Source: Chinchilla lanigera (Eukaryota > Chordata > Mammalia > Rodentia > Chinchillidae). Taken from it: a stretch of DNA of 64,000 nucleotides. The stretch covers positions 5,548,845-5,612,844 of the forward strand of contig NW_004955416.1 in the NCBI RefSeq assembly GCF_000276665.1. Reading direction: 5' to 3'. The notes beneath the pieces were generated by a model. That model did not search any database. It had not been told where the DNA came from and saw only the letters and a list, made by a program, of their open reading frames with translations. Both the position numbers and the translations under genes were made by a program. Positions 35,604 to 48,025 of this stretch are shown here, one piece after another. Each line of letters begins with the position of its first letter. The first letter of the stretch is position 1.

Positions 35604-35736
35604 GGGGGCCGGAGATTCAGCTCAGCAGCACAGCGCCTGCCTGGCAAGCACAAGGTCATGAGTTTGATTCCCGGTACCAGAAAAAAAAAACAACAAAAAA
35701 ACCCCAAAACAAAAACAAAAACAAAAAAAACAAAAC
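35604..35736 (+). mobile_element. ID-type tRNA-derived SINE, young copy
   Basis: Perfect 14-bp target duplications AAAAGTTATGTGTG (35590-35603 and 35737-35750) enclose GGCCGGAGATTCAGCTCAG, CAGCGCCTGCCTGGCAAGC, AAGGTCATGAGTTTGATTCC and CGGTACC, then a long A-rich tail with AAAAC units. Same subfamily as 13732-13862. Confidence 0.93.
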
Positions 35737-35845
35737 AAAAGTTATGTGTGTCCATTTGAGCAAAGATAACAAATACAAAGAAGGAATTTTTAAACAATGA
35801 GATAGATCAGCTTCTCCTAACACAAACAATATCCCACCTTCATGC

Positions 35846-36345
35846 ATTAGCTTTCTATTGCTGCTCTGACAAAGTACTCCAAATTTGAAAAATATAGATT
35901 TATTGCCTTATCATTCTGGAGGTCAGACATCTGCAATGAGTCCTATGGGACTAAAAACCAAGATGGCAGCAGGGTTCCATTGCTTCTGCAGACTCCAGGA
36001 GAAAACTGGATTTCATAACCTTCCCAACTACTGTCATTCCTTGGAACTCATTCCTAAGAAGCTGCCAGCATTTTGTGGCTTACGCTCCTTTCCTCCATCT
36101 TCAAGAAATGGCACTCCATCCTCTACTTCTGTGGTCACATTTCCTGCTTCTGACTTTGTTCCTTTTGCCTCCCTATTACAAGGAACCTTGGATGATACTG
36201 GGGCTCTCAGAAGCCAGTATAATCTCCCCTCAAGTTTGGTCTGCCTTTGCCAATGTTCTTTTGACATGTAAGAAAGCAGATTCACCGGCTCCAAGGATTA
36301 AGATATGCACATTTGCAGGGTGTGTGTGTGTGTCCATTATTCAAT
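35846..36345 (-). mobile_element. MaLR-like LTR, antisense
   Basis: The plus strand reads ATTAGCTTTCTATTGCTGCT, the CATTCTGGAGGTCAGACATC block, AAGATGGCAGCAGGGTTCC, GAAAACTGGATTTCATAACC, TTCCTCCATCTTCAAGAAAT and CAGTATAATCTCCCCTCAAG. It ends near CCATTATTCAAT. This is the usual complement of an MLT1-class LTR. The subfamily, and whether it is strictly MaLR, are not certain. Confidence 0.6.
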
Positions 36346-36475
36346 TTTTCATACCTTCCCAACCCCAGGACACATTCTATGGTTGTTTTGCCTCATTTGT
36401 GGTATACAAATGTTTATTGTAATAAATCAAGAAATAGGTGTGTGTGTTTGTGTGTGTGTGTGTGTGTGTATGTGT
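36317..36475. repeat. Two TG microsatellites
   Basis: Short (TG)n tracts at 36319-36333 and 36438-36475, the second with about 17 units including a few interruptions. Confidence 0.85.
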
Positions 36476-37120
36476 GAAATGAGGAAAAATGAAAACAGAA
36501 GGCAGAATGGAAGGTTCTGTGGTATAAAGAGCTTGACTTGATATAAGCGGTTGGGAGTTGATGGCCAGAAATGGATGGAACCATTTAAGAGAGAGTGTGA
36601 GGCCCAGGACCCAGGACCCAGATGTGGCTGCTTCAGGCTCAGAAAAAATGTGGCTCAGGGCCATCTGTTTCTGTCAGGAACCTAGCAGAGTTCTGATGTG
36701 CCAGGAATGTCAGGCTGGCATGGACATCTTTTTCTTGCAGTGGCAGTGGGGGATGTCACACAGGAAAGAGAGCTAGTGCGAAAGACAGCAAGGAATGCCC
36801 CAGGTCATTTGAGACCATGATGGGACTTTGGTGCCCCAGTAAGAGTTTCTCCGAAGGCCCCTCTAATGCCAACCACAGAGACACAGAGGCAGAACTAATG
36901 TGTATGTTTTATTTAGCAATATACTGTGAACATGTTTTCCACATAATTTTTATCTATAATGTAGAGAACTTCACAATATTCCAGCTATGGGAAAAGAGGA
37001 TCTATTCACCCATTTCTTTTTCTTGCTGTGGTTTTCAGCATTTTTTCTTATAAAGCACATTCCTTAAACTTCCGTAAGTCCATAACTATTTTCTTAAGAT
37101 AACTTACTAAAGGCAGAATT
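36476..37120. other. Flanking DNA without a gene
   Basis: No exon or repeat recognised. Confidence 0.4.
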
Positions 37121-37335
37121 AGCCAGGCACGGTGGTGCACACCTGGAATCCCAACACTCTCAGAGGCAGAATCAGGAGGACTTCAAGTTTGAGCCCAGTC
37201 TCGGCAACTTAGCAAGACCCCATCTCAAAACTTTTTTTTTACAAAAGGTGGGGGTGTGGCTCATTATGAAGGCTCCGGGTTCAACTTTCAGTACTGGAAA
37301 AGCCAAAAACCAAAACCAAACCAAAACAATCAAAA
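37121..37335 (+). mobile_element. B1-ID dimeric SINE
   Basis: AGCCAGGCACGGTGGTGCAC, ACCTGGAATCCCAACACTC and GAGCCCAGTCTCGGCAACTT (B1 half), a linker, then GGTGGGGGTGTGGCTCATTA and TCAACTTTCAGTACTGG (ID half). Confidence 0.9.
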
Positions 37336-38177
37336 AAACCAGAGTTGCCAGATCTAAGAATATAGTTACCATTCTGAGGAGAGTAAGATGATATTGTGGC
37401 TTTAAAGATTTTCCTTTTCTTTATAGCCAGTAGGCTCCTCCTACAGAAGCCCAGGGAGTGAGTCAGACATGAGCTTGTTCTGGGGAAGTGGCCCAGCACC
37501 ATCCATCTCGGCATCCTCATCACCCCCCCCGCCAGGGGGTCTGAGGAAACTGTGGGTCCGTTGGCAGGCACATGTTTTGTAAACTACAGGGCCAGACAAC
37601 CTTACATTTCTTCCCATTGCCAAGTTTGCTCTCACTCCAGTCCTTTGCCATCTGTCCTGCACTGTGGGGCATCTATGGGTGTGGTTGCCAGGTCTTTTGG
37701 AGATCATGATCACTGACCACTGCCACATCCCTGCCTGAAGGCATCCATGGGCCCTCGCTAATATTAGGTAGCAACGATTGCACAACACATCAGACGTGAG
37801 AGGAGGCCTGCAGGAAAAGTGGAAAGGGAGGAAACTGCACTTCACCCAAAGGTGGGAGACGACCTCAGAACTTGGACCTGGAGAACTCTTGTGAGTCTGA
37901 ACTTGGGAACATAGACAGTATGTAGTTTTAGAATGCAATTCAAAAACAACCTCTTCTTCCTATGAGAAAATGGGATCTAGAAAAGGTAAAGGATTCATCC
38001 TGGGTCACTTAGCACTTGGGGACATAATTCAGCATCCTGAAAACTACACACGAATGTGTATTTGCTCTGACTACATTGGGAACTTGTCCCCCTCTTCTAC
38101 AAGGGGAAAAAAGACAGATGGAGTAAGGAACTGACATTTAAAACATCAGTTTTGTGCCAGACAATGATCTTGATGCT
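37336..38177. other. Flanking DNA without a gene
   Basis: Holds a 165-codon open frame on the minus strand (37441-37938) with no recognised domain, poor initiation context and no splice support. Treated as chance. Confidence 0.4.
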
Positions 38178-38190
38178 TTTCTTATTCTTT

Positions 38191-38387
38191 GTTTTGCTTG
38201 TTTGCGCTGGGTGGCTTGGTACTGGGGATTGATTCCAGGGGCACTCTACCACTAAACTGCATCTCCAGTCCCTTTAATTTTTTGTCTTAAAATTTTTCCT
38301 CAGGCTTTCACCATGTTGCCCATGTTAATCTCAAACTTGTGATCCTTCTGCTTTACCCTTGAGTACCTGGGATTACAGAGCCTGGCC
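38191..38387 (-). mobile_element. B1-ID dimeric SINE with target duplication
   Basis: TTTCTTATTCTTT (38178-38190) and TTTCTTATTCTGT (38388-38400) flank GGTACTGGGGATTGATTCC, CTAAACTGCATCTCCAGTCC and GGCTTTCACCATGTTGCCC. The element ends in GGGATTACAGAGCCTGGCC. Confidence 0.9.
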
Positions 38388-40477
38388 TTTCTTATTCTGT
38401 GCATGTGTGTGAGTGCAGGCATGTGTTTAGCCCCTGTCAGAAAGGGGCAATGTACTGTCTTGCATATGAGGAATTTGCTCCAGAAGATCAGTTCTGGGTC
38501 CACAGGTACCCAGCAGGTGTGATTTGACTTCAGGTACTCAGCAGGCATGATTTGACTTTCCCAGGTTAGTTCTGTTATAATAAGCTAGAAAGACACCTGT
38601 TGTCTATTGTCAAATTGCAGGGAAGTTTGGGAAGAAATTTTAAGATTAGTTAAAAGAAATGATGACAAACAAGAACCAGAACTTGTTAACAGTAAGACAC
38701 TAAATACGATACAGAGCATCTATTTGATTTAAAAAGAACACGATTCAAAACCCTTCCTAGAGTAGTGTGTCTTTGAAGGTAGTGTCTTGATATTGAAGTT
38801 GTGCTATGGAGAGTGATAAATGATACAAAGAGAAATCCTCTGGGAAATATTATCGGGTAGCAAGTAGATATTCTAAAGTATTTTCTTTAGAAAACTTAGG
38901 AACTTTGACCAGGAAATGCAGAGTATTTTGATAAGAATGTGAGGTTTAAGACAAATCTCCAGGAAGCCAATCTCTCCCCATGCTATAGACACAAAGATAT
39001 AATCTTTCGGAGAGCAGATGGGTACAGGAACAATGAGGATATTTGTGCCTAGCTACCTTGAGTTTGAACTCTAGTATCTTTCTTCACCTAAACCAAATCT
39101 AGAGAAGGGGAAATAAAAATGCCATCTGTTATTATTATTACTACTATTTTTCAAGTGCTATTATTATTCTTGTGTGCCTGCAGGTACTGTAGTAGCCCAT
39201 TTTCACTCATGATGTCATTCATTCCTCAAAGAGTTGGGGGGAATAGCAGACAAGTGTTTATCCTGTCGTGATCTGGGTGCTGGTGGCCATGGGGCACGTG
39301 CAGGACTCTGCTCTGCCTGGCTCCTTGCTGCCTGTCTGACTTGGAGTAAACAATGCTAACCCTCTTGAGGTTCAGTCAGCAACTTCTTCCTTGTTGGAAG
39401 ATTCCTGCGTTTGTTTTGGAGTTTCTTTTTTTCCTTGCTGCCCTGCCCTCAGGGAAGGTGGTTCTGTCCTTTGCTGAAGAGGACGTGCTGAGTACATGAA
39501 ATCCATTGCCAGTGCTCGGTTTGCAGGTGGTTGTGTGAGAGTTCTAGCGTGAGTGTGGGCGGGAGCTGAGGAAGGTTTCCTTGCTGATGAAAAGGAAGCA
39601 AACAAGGAGACATCTCTGTTACCTACCAGACTTGAGATGTCCGGACATTTGCCTGGAGTTCCTGCGGTTGTACAGAAAACCAGTGCAGAGGGAAGAAGCT
39701 GGAACCAAGGAAAGGAGGAAGCAGGCCTGGCTGCTGCCCTTCTGTTGTGTGGGACACAACAGATCCCATGATGGTTAAAGCTCTCAAGTCCTGTATTTTC
39801 TGTGTGTGTAGTCACAAGAAGCTGTATCCAGATAGTTAAGTGTTTAGCTCCTTACATCCAGGACTAGGAGCTGAACCTCAAGAGGATTTGCATTATTTAC
39901 TCCAAGTGAGACAGGTAGCAAGTGGCCAGGAGAGCAGTCCTACATATCCCCTGTGGCCACCGGTGACCTGGGCATCATAAGATGAATACTTACTGTTTAA
40001 TAAGCAGATAGCATCTCAGAGATTTCCCAGAGCTAACCGGGCTGTGTCTCCTCAGGGTAGTGAAACAGTTCTGCTACAGAGCACTGCAACAGGCCACGCT
40101 TCAGCAGTTTGAATGGCTTTGTTAACCGGTATGCACAGTGATCCTCATGAGTTCTCTTAAAAGCGAGAAGAGTAATTATCTAAAGTGGTTCTCATTTCCA
40201 GGGCATACTTCATCACACTCAGTTTCCTGACAAGTAATGGTTGCTCTTTATTTAAACAACAGGTTTCAGTTTGATACTTACTACTTCTTAATGTCATCTT
40301 CCTTTAAAAAGACAAGATTCGTGCATTAAATGCTTAGGAAATCTAGGTCTTTATTTCTGCAGTGGGTTGTGCTGAATTGATTTCAGAATTTGTCTCTAGT
40401 CTAAGAGTCACTGAACTGGGTATGTGGGAGGAAAGCTTGGGGTGGGGTAGATGAGAAAGTGAAATGGGGTAGGGTGT
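38388..40477. other. Flanking DNA without a gene
   Basis: Mostly unique. An ATT-rich stretch at 39125-39165 may be a MIR/L2 trace. A 147-codon frame on the minus strand (39372-39815) is unassigned. Confidence 0.4.
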
Positions 40478-41085
40478 GATAGCTTGGCTGTTTCTTCCCT
40501 GAGGACCCTGTGCCCTGTATCAGTAGATACCTCAGTAATTTTTGTCTGGCGAAGAATTGTTAAAATATACCTCTACTTTTGCTAAAAGCTAACATTGAGC
40601 TAACATTAAGCTTAGAGAATATAGCCCCAAAGATTGTTGTTATGACATGCTCAGAGAGCTTAGATCCTACCCCAGAATAGAGGTCTCTCTGACCTCCCTT
40701 CATTTCAAAATGAGAGAGGAATCCCCTCCAGGATTTGAGTGGTACCAATAGGCCTGTAGCCTGGATGGAATAAAAAGAGAAAGAAGGAAATCTCCACTTC
40801 TTCTTCTTTGGAGGAGCTCTGGCCTTTGCCATTGTCTTAGGATGTTTGTTTCCAGTTCCTTAAAGCTTTCACTGTGGACCATTTGGCTATCTTTGGAATG
40901 GCAGTGAGCCCTAGTCCTTTGACTGGATTCTCTAGCTCTCCAGTGCGCAGGCGGCCATTTTACATTCTTCTCCCCCTGAGCCCATAAGTGGCCACTGTAA
41001 ACCTACCTAGGAAATCCTTTATACAATCATACATCTTTTGTATTAAATCTGTCCCTCTTATGAGCCCTAACTGATACACTAACCA
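40478..41085 (+). mobile_element. Candidate solitary LTR
   Basis: Begins TGTGATAGCTTGGCTGTTTC and ends near TATGAGCCCTAACTGATACA, with a TATTAAATCTGTCCC segment shortly before the end, the layout of a MaLR-type LTR. No target duplication is visible and the family is not identified, so this is tentative. Confidence 0.35.
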
Positions 41086-41359
41086 AGGGGAAAATACCTT
41101 AGAATGATGTTCAGCTTGGCTGCAGCAGCATGATTGGGCTTCCCTTCCCACACCCCCCCATGCAGTTCTGCGCTAGTTCACACCGAACCTGCACCTGGAC
41201 AAAGCCTCAAAGGCAGAGTGTGAACTTGACTGATGTGGTCACGGGGGAGAGTAATGGGCCAGTGGCCACAGACTGTTCCTAGGCAATGCTGCCCCTCAGC
41301 ATTGTACCCATGAGAGCCAAACAACCCCTTTTCCCATCTTCGGAAATACTGATAGAGGA

Positions 41360-42180
41360 GAAGCTAATGGTAATAAAGACAGTTCATACTTCCCAAGCAC
41401 TTATAACATGCCAGGTTCTGTTTAAAACCTTATTTGTGCATTACAATTTGAATTCTCACAATCTGTGCTAGTTGAAATGCCACGTCTTGTGTTGATTGAA
41501 CCTCAAAACAATAAAAATAGATATATAGGGAAAGAAAGTAATTTTCTTTCTACCCTTTTTAATGGAGACCCCCTGTATCTAAATACAGATGAACAAAGGG
41601 TAAACAAACACAAGTTATCAACATGTTTTATCAACACCTCCTGCGTACATGAAACCTAAAGAAATGGAAAAGTCTCTAGTATCGATTCCAAAGATGTTGT
41701 TTAAACTTGAGGCTGAAGTACATGAAACAAAGACAGAAAGTGTGGGAATGGCCTGGCTAAGGGAGGCTGACCGGGAAAGCACATCACAAGAGCAGGTTGT
41801 GCACAGATTTAAGGTGTTGGCTTCTCCATTGATTGGTCCTGTAGTGATCTATCCAGAGCACAGGGAAGAGACCCTTTCAAATGGAGATTTTCTTCAAGGA
41901 TATAATATCTCATACAAAAGGACAACCTTTCAGAGCTACTCCTGTGCCTGCAATTTTCAAAATAACCAGCTCATAATAATCAAGATGCCAAAGAGGCATG
42001 TTCTAGGTGGCCGTATTCTGTCCTCTTACAATTGTATTTAGGGTGGGGTGTCCTGTGTTTCATCAGGCACCCCCACTGTAGATGATAAAACTGAGGTACA
42101 GAAAAGATAAGTAATATATCCACAGCTAGGAAGTGGCAAAGTCAGAATTTAAATCCTGGTATTTTGGGTCTAGAATACAA
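41360..42180 (+). mobile_element. Two MIR remnants
   Basis: The first (41360-41470) reads AAGCACTTATAACATGCCAG and TTTGAATTCTCACAATCTG. The second (42070-42180) reads GATGATAAAACTGAGGTACA, AAGATAAGTAATATATCCAC, AGCTAGGAAGTGGCAAAGTC and AATTTAAATCCTGGTATTTT. The 600 bases between them are not recognised, so they may be one element split by an unknown insertion or two elements. Confidence 0.6.
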
Positions 42181-45100
42181 CTTCAATCACCACCCTATGG
42201 GGCCTTAATCACCAAAATACTTCATGAGGAGGAACAGATGGTCTGAAAATGGTAAACAGATGGTGGAAAGCAAAACACTTTTTTAACCAAGCTGGTTTCA
42301 TTTCTCCATCTTATCTGTGCTTGCGAGGCAGCAGGGCAGGGTGGGCAGAGCCTGCGTTGTGGAATATCTGCGGTCCGTCTGCTTCGCCCTGACTGCTTTG
42401 AAGGCCCACAGAGGGAGAACAACACGCTCCCTTCTGGTTGCTGTGTGGCTGAAATTCAATGACTTACAAGTTACAGGGTATATGTGGGTCTCCTGCCGAT
42501 ACAAAATCTTTGGGCATGGAAAGAGGACTCTGAAGTTTTAGCAAGCTCCACATGCCGCTGTAGTGCAGGGTGGTCTTAGGCCCACATGTACAGCCCAGCT
42601 GATCTTTTGGGGCGCCCCCGGGTCCATCGCTTGCCTTTGTAATAGGCCTCTGGTCTGCTTCGTCTGTGGGGAACAGCAGCGTAGCAGGGGAACCAAACCA
42701 TGTGAAGTCAGGCATGGGGGGCCCCTTGCTACTCCCTGCCTCCCATCCTTTCTCATGTCGTGTAGGATCAGAGGAGCCTGATGCAGGGCTGGAATGTGAC
42801 AGCTGCTCAGGTCTATGTTATACTCGAGTTGATATTGCAGAGAAATGTTGGGATTGAAGAGTCCAAAACTCTTAAGTACTGAAGGTTAGAACCAGCTTTG
42901 CTCTCATTCCAGGGCTCCACAGCCCTCCCAGCTACCCCAGTGTGGGTCTAGCACGCGGACACCCTTCACATCCTTTCTTTGCACAGCTGCCTCTGCTGAG
43001 ATCTTTGTGTCTGGGCACACAGCCTCAGCGCCTCAAGCAGTTTCTATTAACTAGTTAAAGTTGGCTTATCAGATCCTCGTCCCCTTGCAAGGAATTTTAA
43101 AACCTTATTTATTTACTTTTCAACCTGCCTTTCTTTGAGAGCCAACATAATCTGGAATCTGTTCTAATCTTAGGATCACAACCAAGAGCAGAAGAGATTT
43201 TACTCTTAGCTATCAAACTGCAGAATCCCTAATGTTAAAGAATGTTTGATGTTTAGAATTTTAAACAGAAAAAGCATGGATCTTCAAGTTTCAGAACATG
43301 CTACTCCCGATATGGCTCTCTTTACCCTGAAGCGCGCCGTGAAACCCCGGACCTTCTGTTTAAAGTAGGGCACAAAACCCTCATCTCAGAGTTGCCCTCC
43401 CTAAACCCAAAGGCAAGGAGCATTCCTTGTCTCTGCAGACATGGGGCCTTGCTACATTCTCCCCAGATGACTGCCACCATATCACCCCCTGTAGGTCTAT
43501 GAAGAAGATTCATCTGAATGGTCTTTTTCTTTCCTGTGCTGGATGATAAAAATCTTAAAGACTTCTTTACTCTGTAACATCTGGAGAGTTCATTTTGCCC
43601 TTTCTTTGAGCAAGAAGGAAGTGACAATGTACATGCCAGAGAGTGACTCAGAAGGGCTCAGTGTTGGCTGTAGCATTCTAACAACAGTGTTGATTGAGTG
43701 AGGTGGTCTTCACTCCAGGACCCCATTCCTGAGAGGAACTATGAAGCTGTGCACGGTGTCCTTGGAAACAGCTACTGGGACAGTGGATCCAGGAAGGTGG
43801 AAAGGTGATGTGTCCCGGCAGGGCCTCAGAAAGCCACTAACCCACCTCCAATCTTGAGAAATCCTCCTAGGATAAACACATCTCTTGCCTGGAGAAAGGA
43901 ACAACTTCCCTGATAGGAAGGCAGAAACCTTAGAGGTGAGAGGACAAGTAGGAGGAAAGTCTCTGTGAGACCAAGGCCATCTTGGATCATGGGGGAAGGA
44001 AAGCACAGCTTGCCGACAGCACCCATGGTGCTAAGCCTTAATCCTCTGTTGGCCCAAAGTAAGGCTAAAGACCTAGAAGGAGCTTCTTAAAGCAGAATGG
44101 CAGAGGCAGGGGGTGCTCATGTGTTTCCCCCAGTGAGCGCTGGAGAGAAAAACCAACATGTTTATTCACCTACTGCATGGCTGAGGTCATCAGTACAGTA
44201 AAAGAGATTAACAAGGGAAAAGCATCGATTTATTTGGTATAAGTTTTATGTGGCACCAGAGCCTTTAAATGTGAAGACCCATAGAGAGAAGGAGAGCTGC
44301 ATTCGTAGGTTTCATTTGTTGAAGATTAGCTAGAGGTGCAGAAGTGGACAAAGGGATTGTGATGTGATGGGAATACACTGGGGAACATGGCAAGGCCTGC
44401 CCAGAGGCTTCTTGGTGCCTCTGTGTCTTTAGCTCTCTTCTTACAGGAGTAGGGAGGACCTTCCTGGAATGGGAGTCTCATGACTCTTTCAGAGGAAGCT
44501 CAGCTTGGTGTTCTGGTTGTTTCAGGCAAAAGCGAGAGAGAAGGTAAGAGTGGCAAATTCCAAGGTGCTGATTTGGGTGTAGCGTGTCGTGAACCACACC
44601 ATGGGACACATGTATGACACATGGGCAAATGGCGTAATGAATTTAATACTACTATAGAGATGCAGAGTAAAAATTATTTTTCTCATAGGAAGATGCTTTA
44701 AGTAGCAGTCACTGATTAGAAGATATAAAAAGTCATTTGCCTAAAAAAAATAAAAACCCCACTTAGTTGATACAGTGGATTTTAGTTGGTAGATAAATGC
44801 TTGATAAAGGTTTTTGGAAGGCACAGAATTACTTTCCCCCTTTCTTTAATGCCCTAAAACCGCAAGGTGACCTGTGGGAGAGCAGATAAAGAGGATGGAG
44901 GCCTAATTGACTTCCTCTGTGAGCACAAAAGAGAAATGTGGCAAGCCGTGCTCCTTTGGCTGCATGTAAGTGTGTGTGCTGACATGCTGCAGGTTCCAGA
45001 GAAAAGTCAACACAGCTGGAATCCGCTTGTTTACCCGGACATGCACTATGGAAGGTGGGAGGTAGATGAATCTTGTCCTACTCTAATTGCTTGTTCTTGT

Positions 45101-45994
45101 GTCTAAGTAAACAAAAGCAAGGTGAGCCAGACTTGGGGTGCTAGTCAACTAGAGACAAGAGCCCTGCTGCCTGCAGCTTTCTAAACTAATTCTGCATTGT
45201 TGTCCCTCCCACCAAACAAATTTATAGGTTGGCATCTACAGTGACCTTCCCACTTTGTAGATAGGATGTTAATTTCCAGTAAGTTACGGGTTTCTCCCTG
45301 AAGATTAAGGAAAGTTCTCTTCTTGGGGGAAACCACAGATGGGTAATAGATGGAGAAAAACCTTACTCTTCAAACCATTGGACAAAAGAAAAGTTGTGCA
45401 GGTAGAGAGAAAAAAATGAAGTATGAAAATCCCTTGGAATTTCTGCAGGCCAGCAGGAGGCCAGAGAGAGAAAGTCTGCATTAATCTACCCTCCTGAATC
45501 TTGCTTTCTTCAAAATTTCAGTCTCCTTATATGCTTCCTAAAACAGTTTCTGTCTCCAGGAATCTTACTTGTAACTGGTATTGCTGGAAAATAATTTGGG
45601 AGTGAGGTTTGTGATTAGACAAAGTATAAGGAAGCACAATTTTTAGTTAGCTTGCTCACATCATTAAATAATTGTTTTTAACATAGTCTAAAATATTTTC
45701 CCAAAGAATATTCCCTCTGAAATATTAACAAATAGTAGAGTAAAAAGTTTATAATCAAATGCACTTGAGGAATGCAGGGTCAATAGAAGTTATACAGGTG
45801 TCTTTGTGGTAGGATTTCTCAGAGCCTTTAATAAACTAGTATACATTATAAATTAAGATGGGCTACATAGTAAGCAGTAGTTCCCAAACTTATTCTGAGA
45901 GTATTATGACAAGCAGTGCACATCAATTATTTTCTATCAGTTGATTTCACTATTTGAATGCTTTTTCCATAGCTTGCATCAAAAACAGCACAGA
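42181..45994. other. Flanking DNA without a gene
   Basis: No exon, RNA gene or confidently named repeat. The region 42290-42800 is more GC-rich, with short frames on both strands, none recognised. Confidence 0.4.
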
Positions 45995-46230
45995 GAGGTG
46001 TCATGGAGCAGCCATGCCAGGCACATAGGCACAAATCAGAAGACCTGAGTTCTAATTTTATGTTCTTACTAGCAGTAGCAAGTAATAGCAAGTTGCTGAG
46101 CCTCAACATTATCATCTGTAAAATTGGATAATAGTGGCCTTACCTTACTTCCAGGGTGATAGTTGGAATACCAAATTAGACATTTGAAATAACACAAATG
46201 TAAGCTAGTAGTTGTTATTGAAATAGTATG
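45995..46230 (+). mobile_element. MIR, nearly full length
   Basis: CAGAAGACCTGAGTTCTAAT, GTTGCTGAGCCTCAACATTA, TCATCTGTAAAATTGGATAA and TAGTGGCCTTACCTTACTTC are MIR landmarks in sense order. Confidence 0.8.
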
Positions 46231-46869
46231 CCATAACTGAGGCTGAGAAATTCCTTATCTTGTTTGTTTCTATAATGATTCATGGCAGAGCTCTCTCTCT
46301 GTACTTTATACTTTATCAAATCAACAAGTATGATTGCTGATTTTGGACAAGGTACTGCTTAGGTTGATTCTAGAAGAACTATAACAATCCTCTTCAAAGA
46401 CTTATATTCTCCAGGTTTCTTGAGATGTGTTACTTAGGTATACCCCGCAAATGAATAACTTACTTTTAACAAGTTCATTGTGATTGTTCTTACCTCTTAT
46501 GTGTAGTCATGAATTTTTTCCTTGCTATATGAAAACATGTGGCTTCAGGGGCAGTGTTTGCTACAGAGCATTTCTGCTTATCATTTCTGTGAACCCAGTC
46601 TGTTTCCCAACAAGACTTAGTTTTTGTAATTATTTTCCTGATGACAAAAGTCAGCCTTGGTTTGGGTAATTTTAGAGTAATGCATATATTCAGACTGGAG
46701 TAATCCACCTCGGCTTGTCCTAAGGGTGTTAGTAAAGCTATTCTGGAAAAAAGATGTTTCCAGAGATATTTAAATTTGGTGCTTGTTGAGCCCAACAGAC
46801 CAAGGTGAGAAACAATAACATAGGCTCCTGGAGAACCAGAGAAAAAGGGGTTTTTCAAGTACAACTTGA

Positions 46870-47050
46870 AAAAAAATAATAACACCATTAATAGCAATTA
46901 CTGTGTGCTAGACACTGTTCTATGCACTTGACACAAATTAACTCCTGTAAATCTCAAAATAGCACTGTGGGGGTGTACCATTATTAGCCTGAACCCACAT
47001 GTGGAGAAAGTAGCACGTTTCCATTGCCTACTCCAGAGCTTTGGTTTCCA
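46870..47050 (+). mobile_element. MIR/L2-type remnant
   Basis: AATTACTGTGTGCTAGACAC, TGTTCTATGCACTTGACACA, AATTAACTCCTGTAAATCTC and GGGGTGTACCATTATTAGCC match the second half of MIR. Confidence 0.72.
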
Positions 47051-47362
47051 CAGTGGTAAGTGAGCTCTGGGTATGCTGGCCAGATCAGACAATTTGCCTG
47101 TGCTACCCAGGTACTGGAGTGACCTCCTGGCTATAGTTGATCACACCCTGGGTGGATTCTCAAGTCACAGGTCACATATTTTGTGGGTAATCAGATATTT
47201 TCAAATTTATTAATTGGAAATCAGAGACAAGAAAAGCACTGGTGATGAGGCAGTAACCACTAACATTTGTGTGTCACATGCAAGTAGGTGAGAAAACAGT
47301 GACAGCTATTCTACTGAAAGAGGGAGAGAAAATGATGCCATATGATTCTAGGAAATGGAAAG

Positions 47363-47555
47363 AATGGTTGAGTACTTCAGCTCTGGGGTCTGAAGGGCTT
47401 GCCTTAGAATACTGGATTTGTTATTTGTGAACTTGGGGAATCAAGTACGTAACTTCTGCAGAACTCAACTTTCTTTGTCTCTAAAAAGGAATGGTGATAT
47501 CTCTAGCAATGAACTGCTGAGCCCAGTGGTTGGCACCAAGCAACTAACATTGGTT
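47363..47555 (+). mobile_element. MIR remnant
   Basis: TTCAGCTCTGGGGTCTGAAG, GTGAACTTGGGGAATCAAGT, TTTGTCTCTAAAAAGGAATG and GCCCAGTGGTTGGCACCAAG match MIR order in sense. Confidence 0.7.
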
Positions 47556-47879
47556 TTTCTGCTGGCTTGTCAGTTTTTCTATGACTTGGCTTTACTTACT
47601 TCTTCTCTAAGATATCATGTTGTCTGAATCCCCATCATGATCCTCCTTTCACCTGAGAAAGTCTTCATGGGAATGTGTGGCTTGTCCTATGGTAATGGGA
47701 TTACTAATCCTCTAGTCTTGAAGACTAACTCCTTAGCACATGGTTTGAGTCATGTGTAGGATTTGCTCTTCATAGAATCACAAGAAAAGAATGGTAAATA
47801 ATGCATATTCGTCCTTAGGTATGGCAATCTAACATCAATGATGTCAAGTGTTCACCATGTAGTTGGCAACTCACTGAGG

Positions 47880-47936
47880 TGTGTGTGTATTTGGCGTGCC
47901 CTGTGTGTACGTGTGTGTGTATGTATTTGGTGTGCC

Positions 47937-47967
<31 letters not shown>

Positions 47968-47980
47968 CGTGTGTGTGCGC

Positions 47981-48023
<43 letters not shown>
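47880..48023. repeat. Long compound TG/CG microsatellite
   Basis: About 140 bases of GTGTGTGT with TGCGTGCG and TATTTGG interruptions; the block GTATTTGG-GTGCC-TGTGTGT occurs twice. The alternating composition favours Z-DNA. The open frames that cross it are artefacts of the repeat. Confidence 0.93.

Positions 48024-48025
<2 letters not shown>

Noticed and set aside
37525..37545. Second CTCF-like string CCGCCAGGGGGTCTG
   Set aside because: The essential GGC after the G run is replaced by GTC, so the match is much poorer than at 17023-17037.
37441..37938. 165-codon open frame on the minus strand
   Set aside because: No recognised family or conserved motif; length is within chance for a mammalian window of this size.
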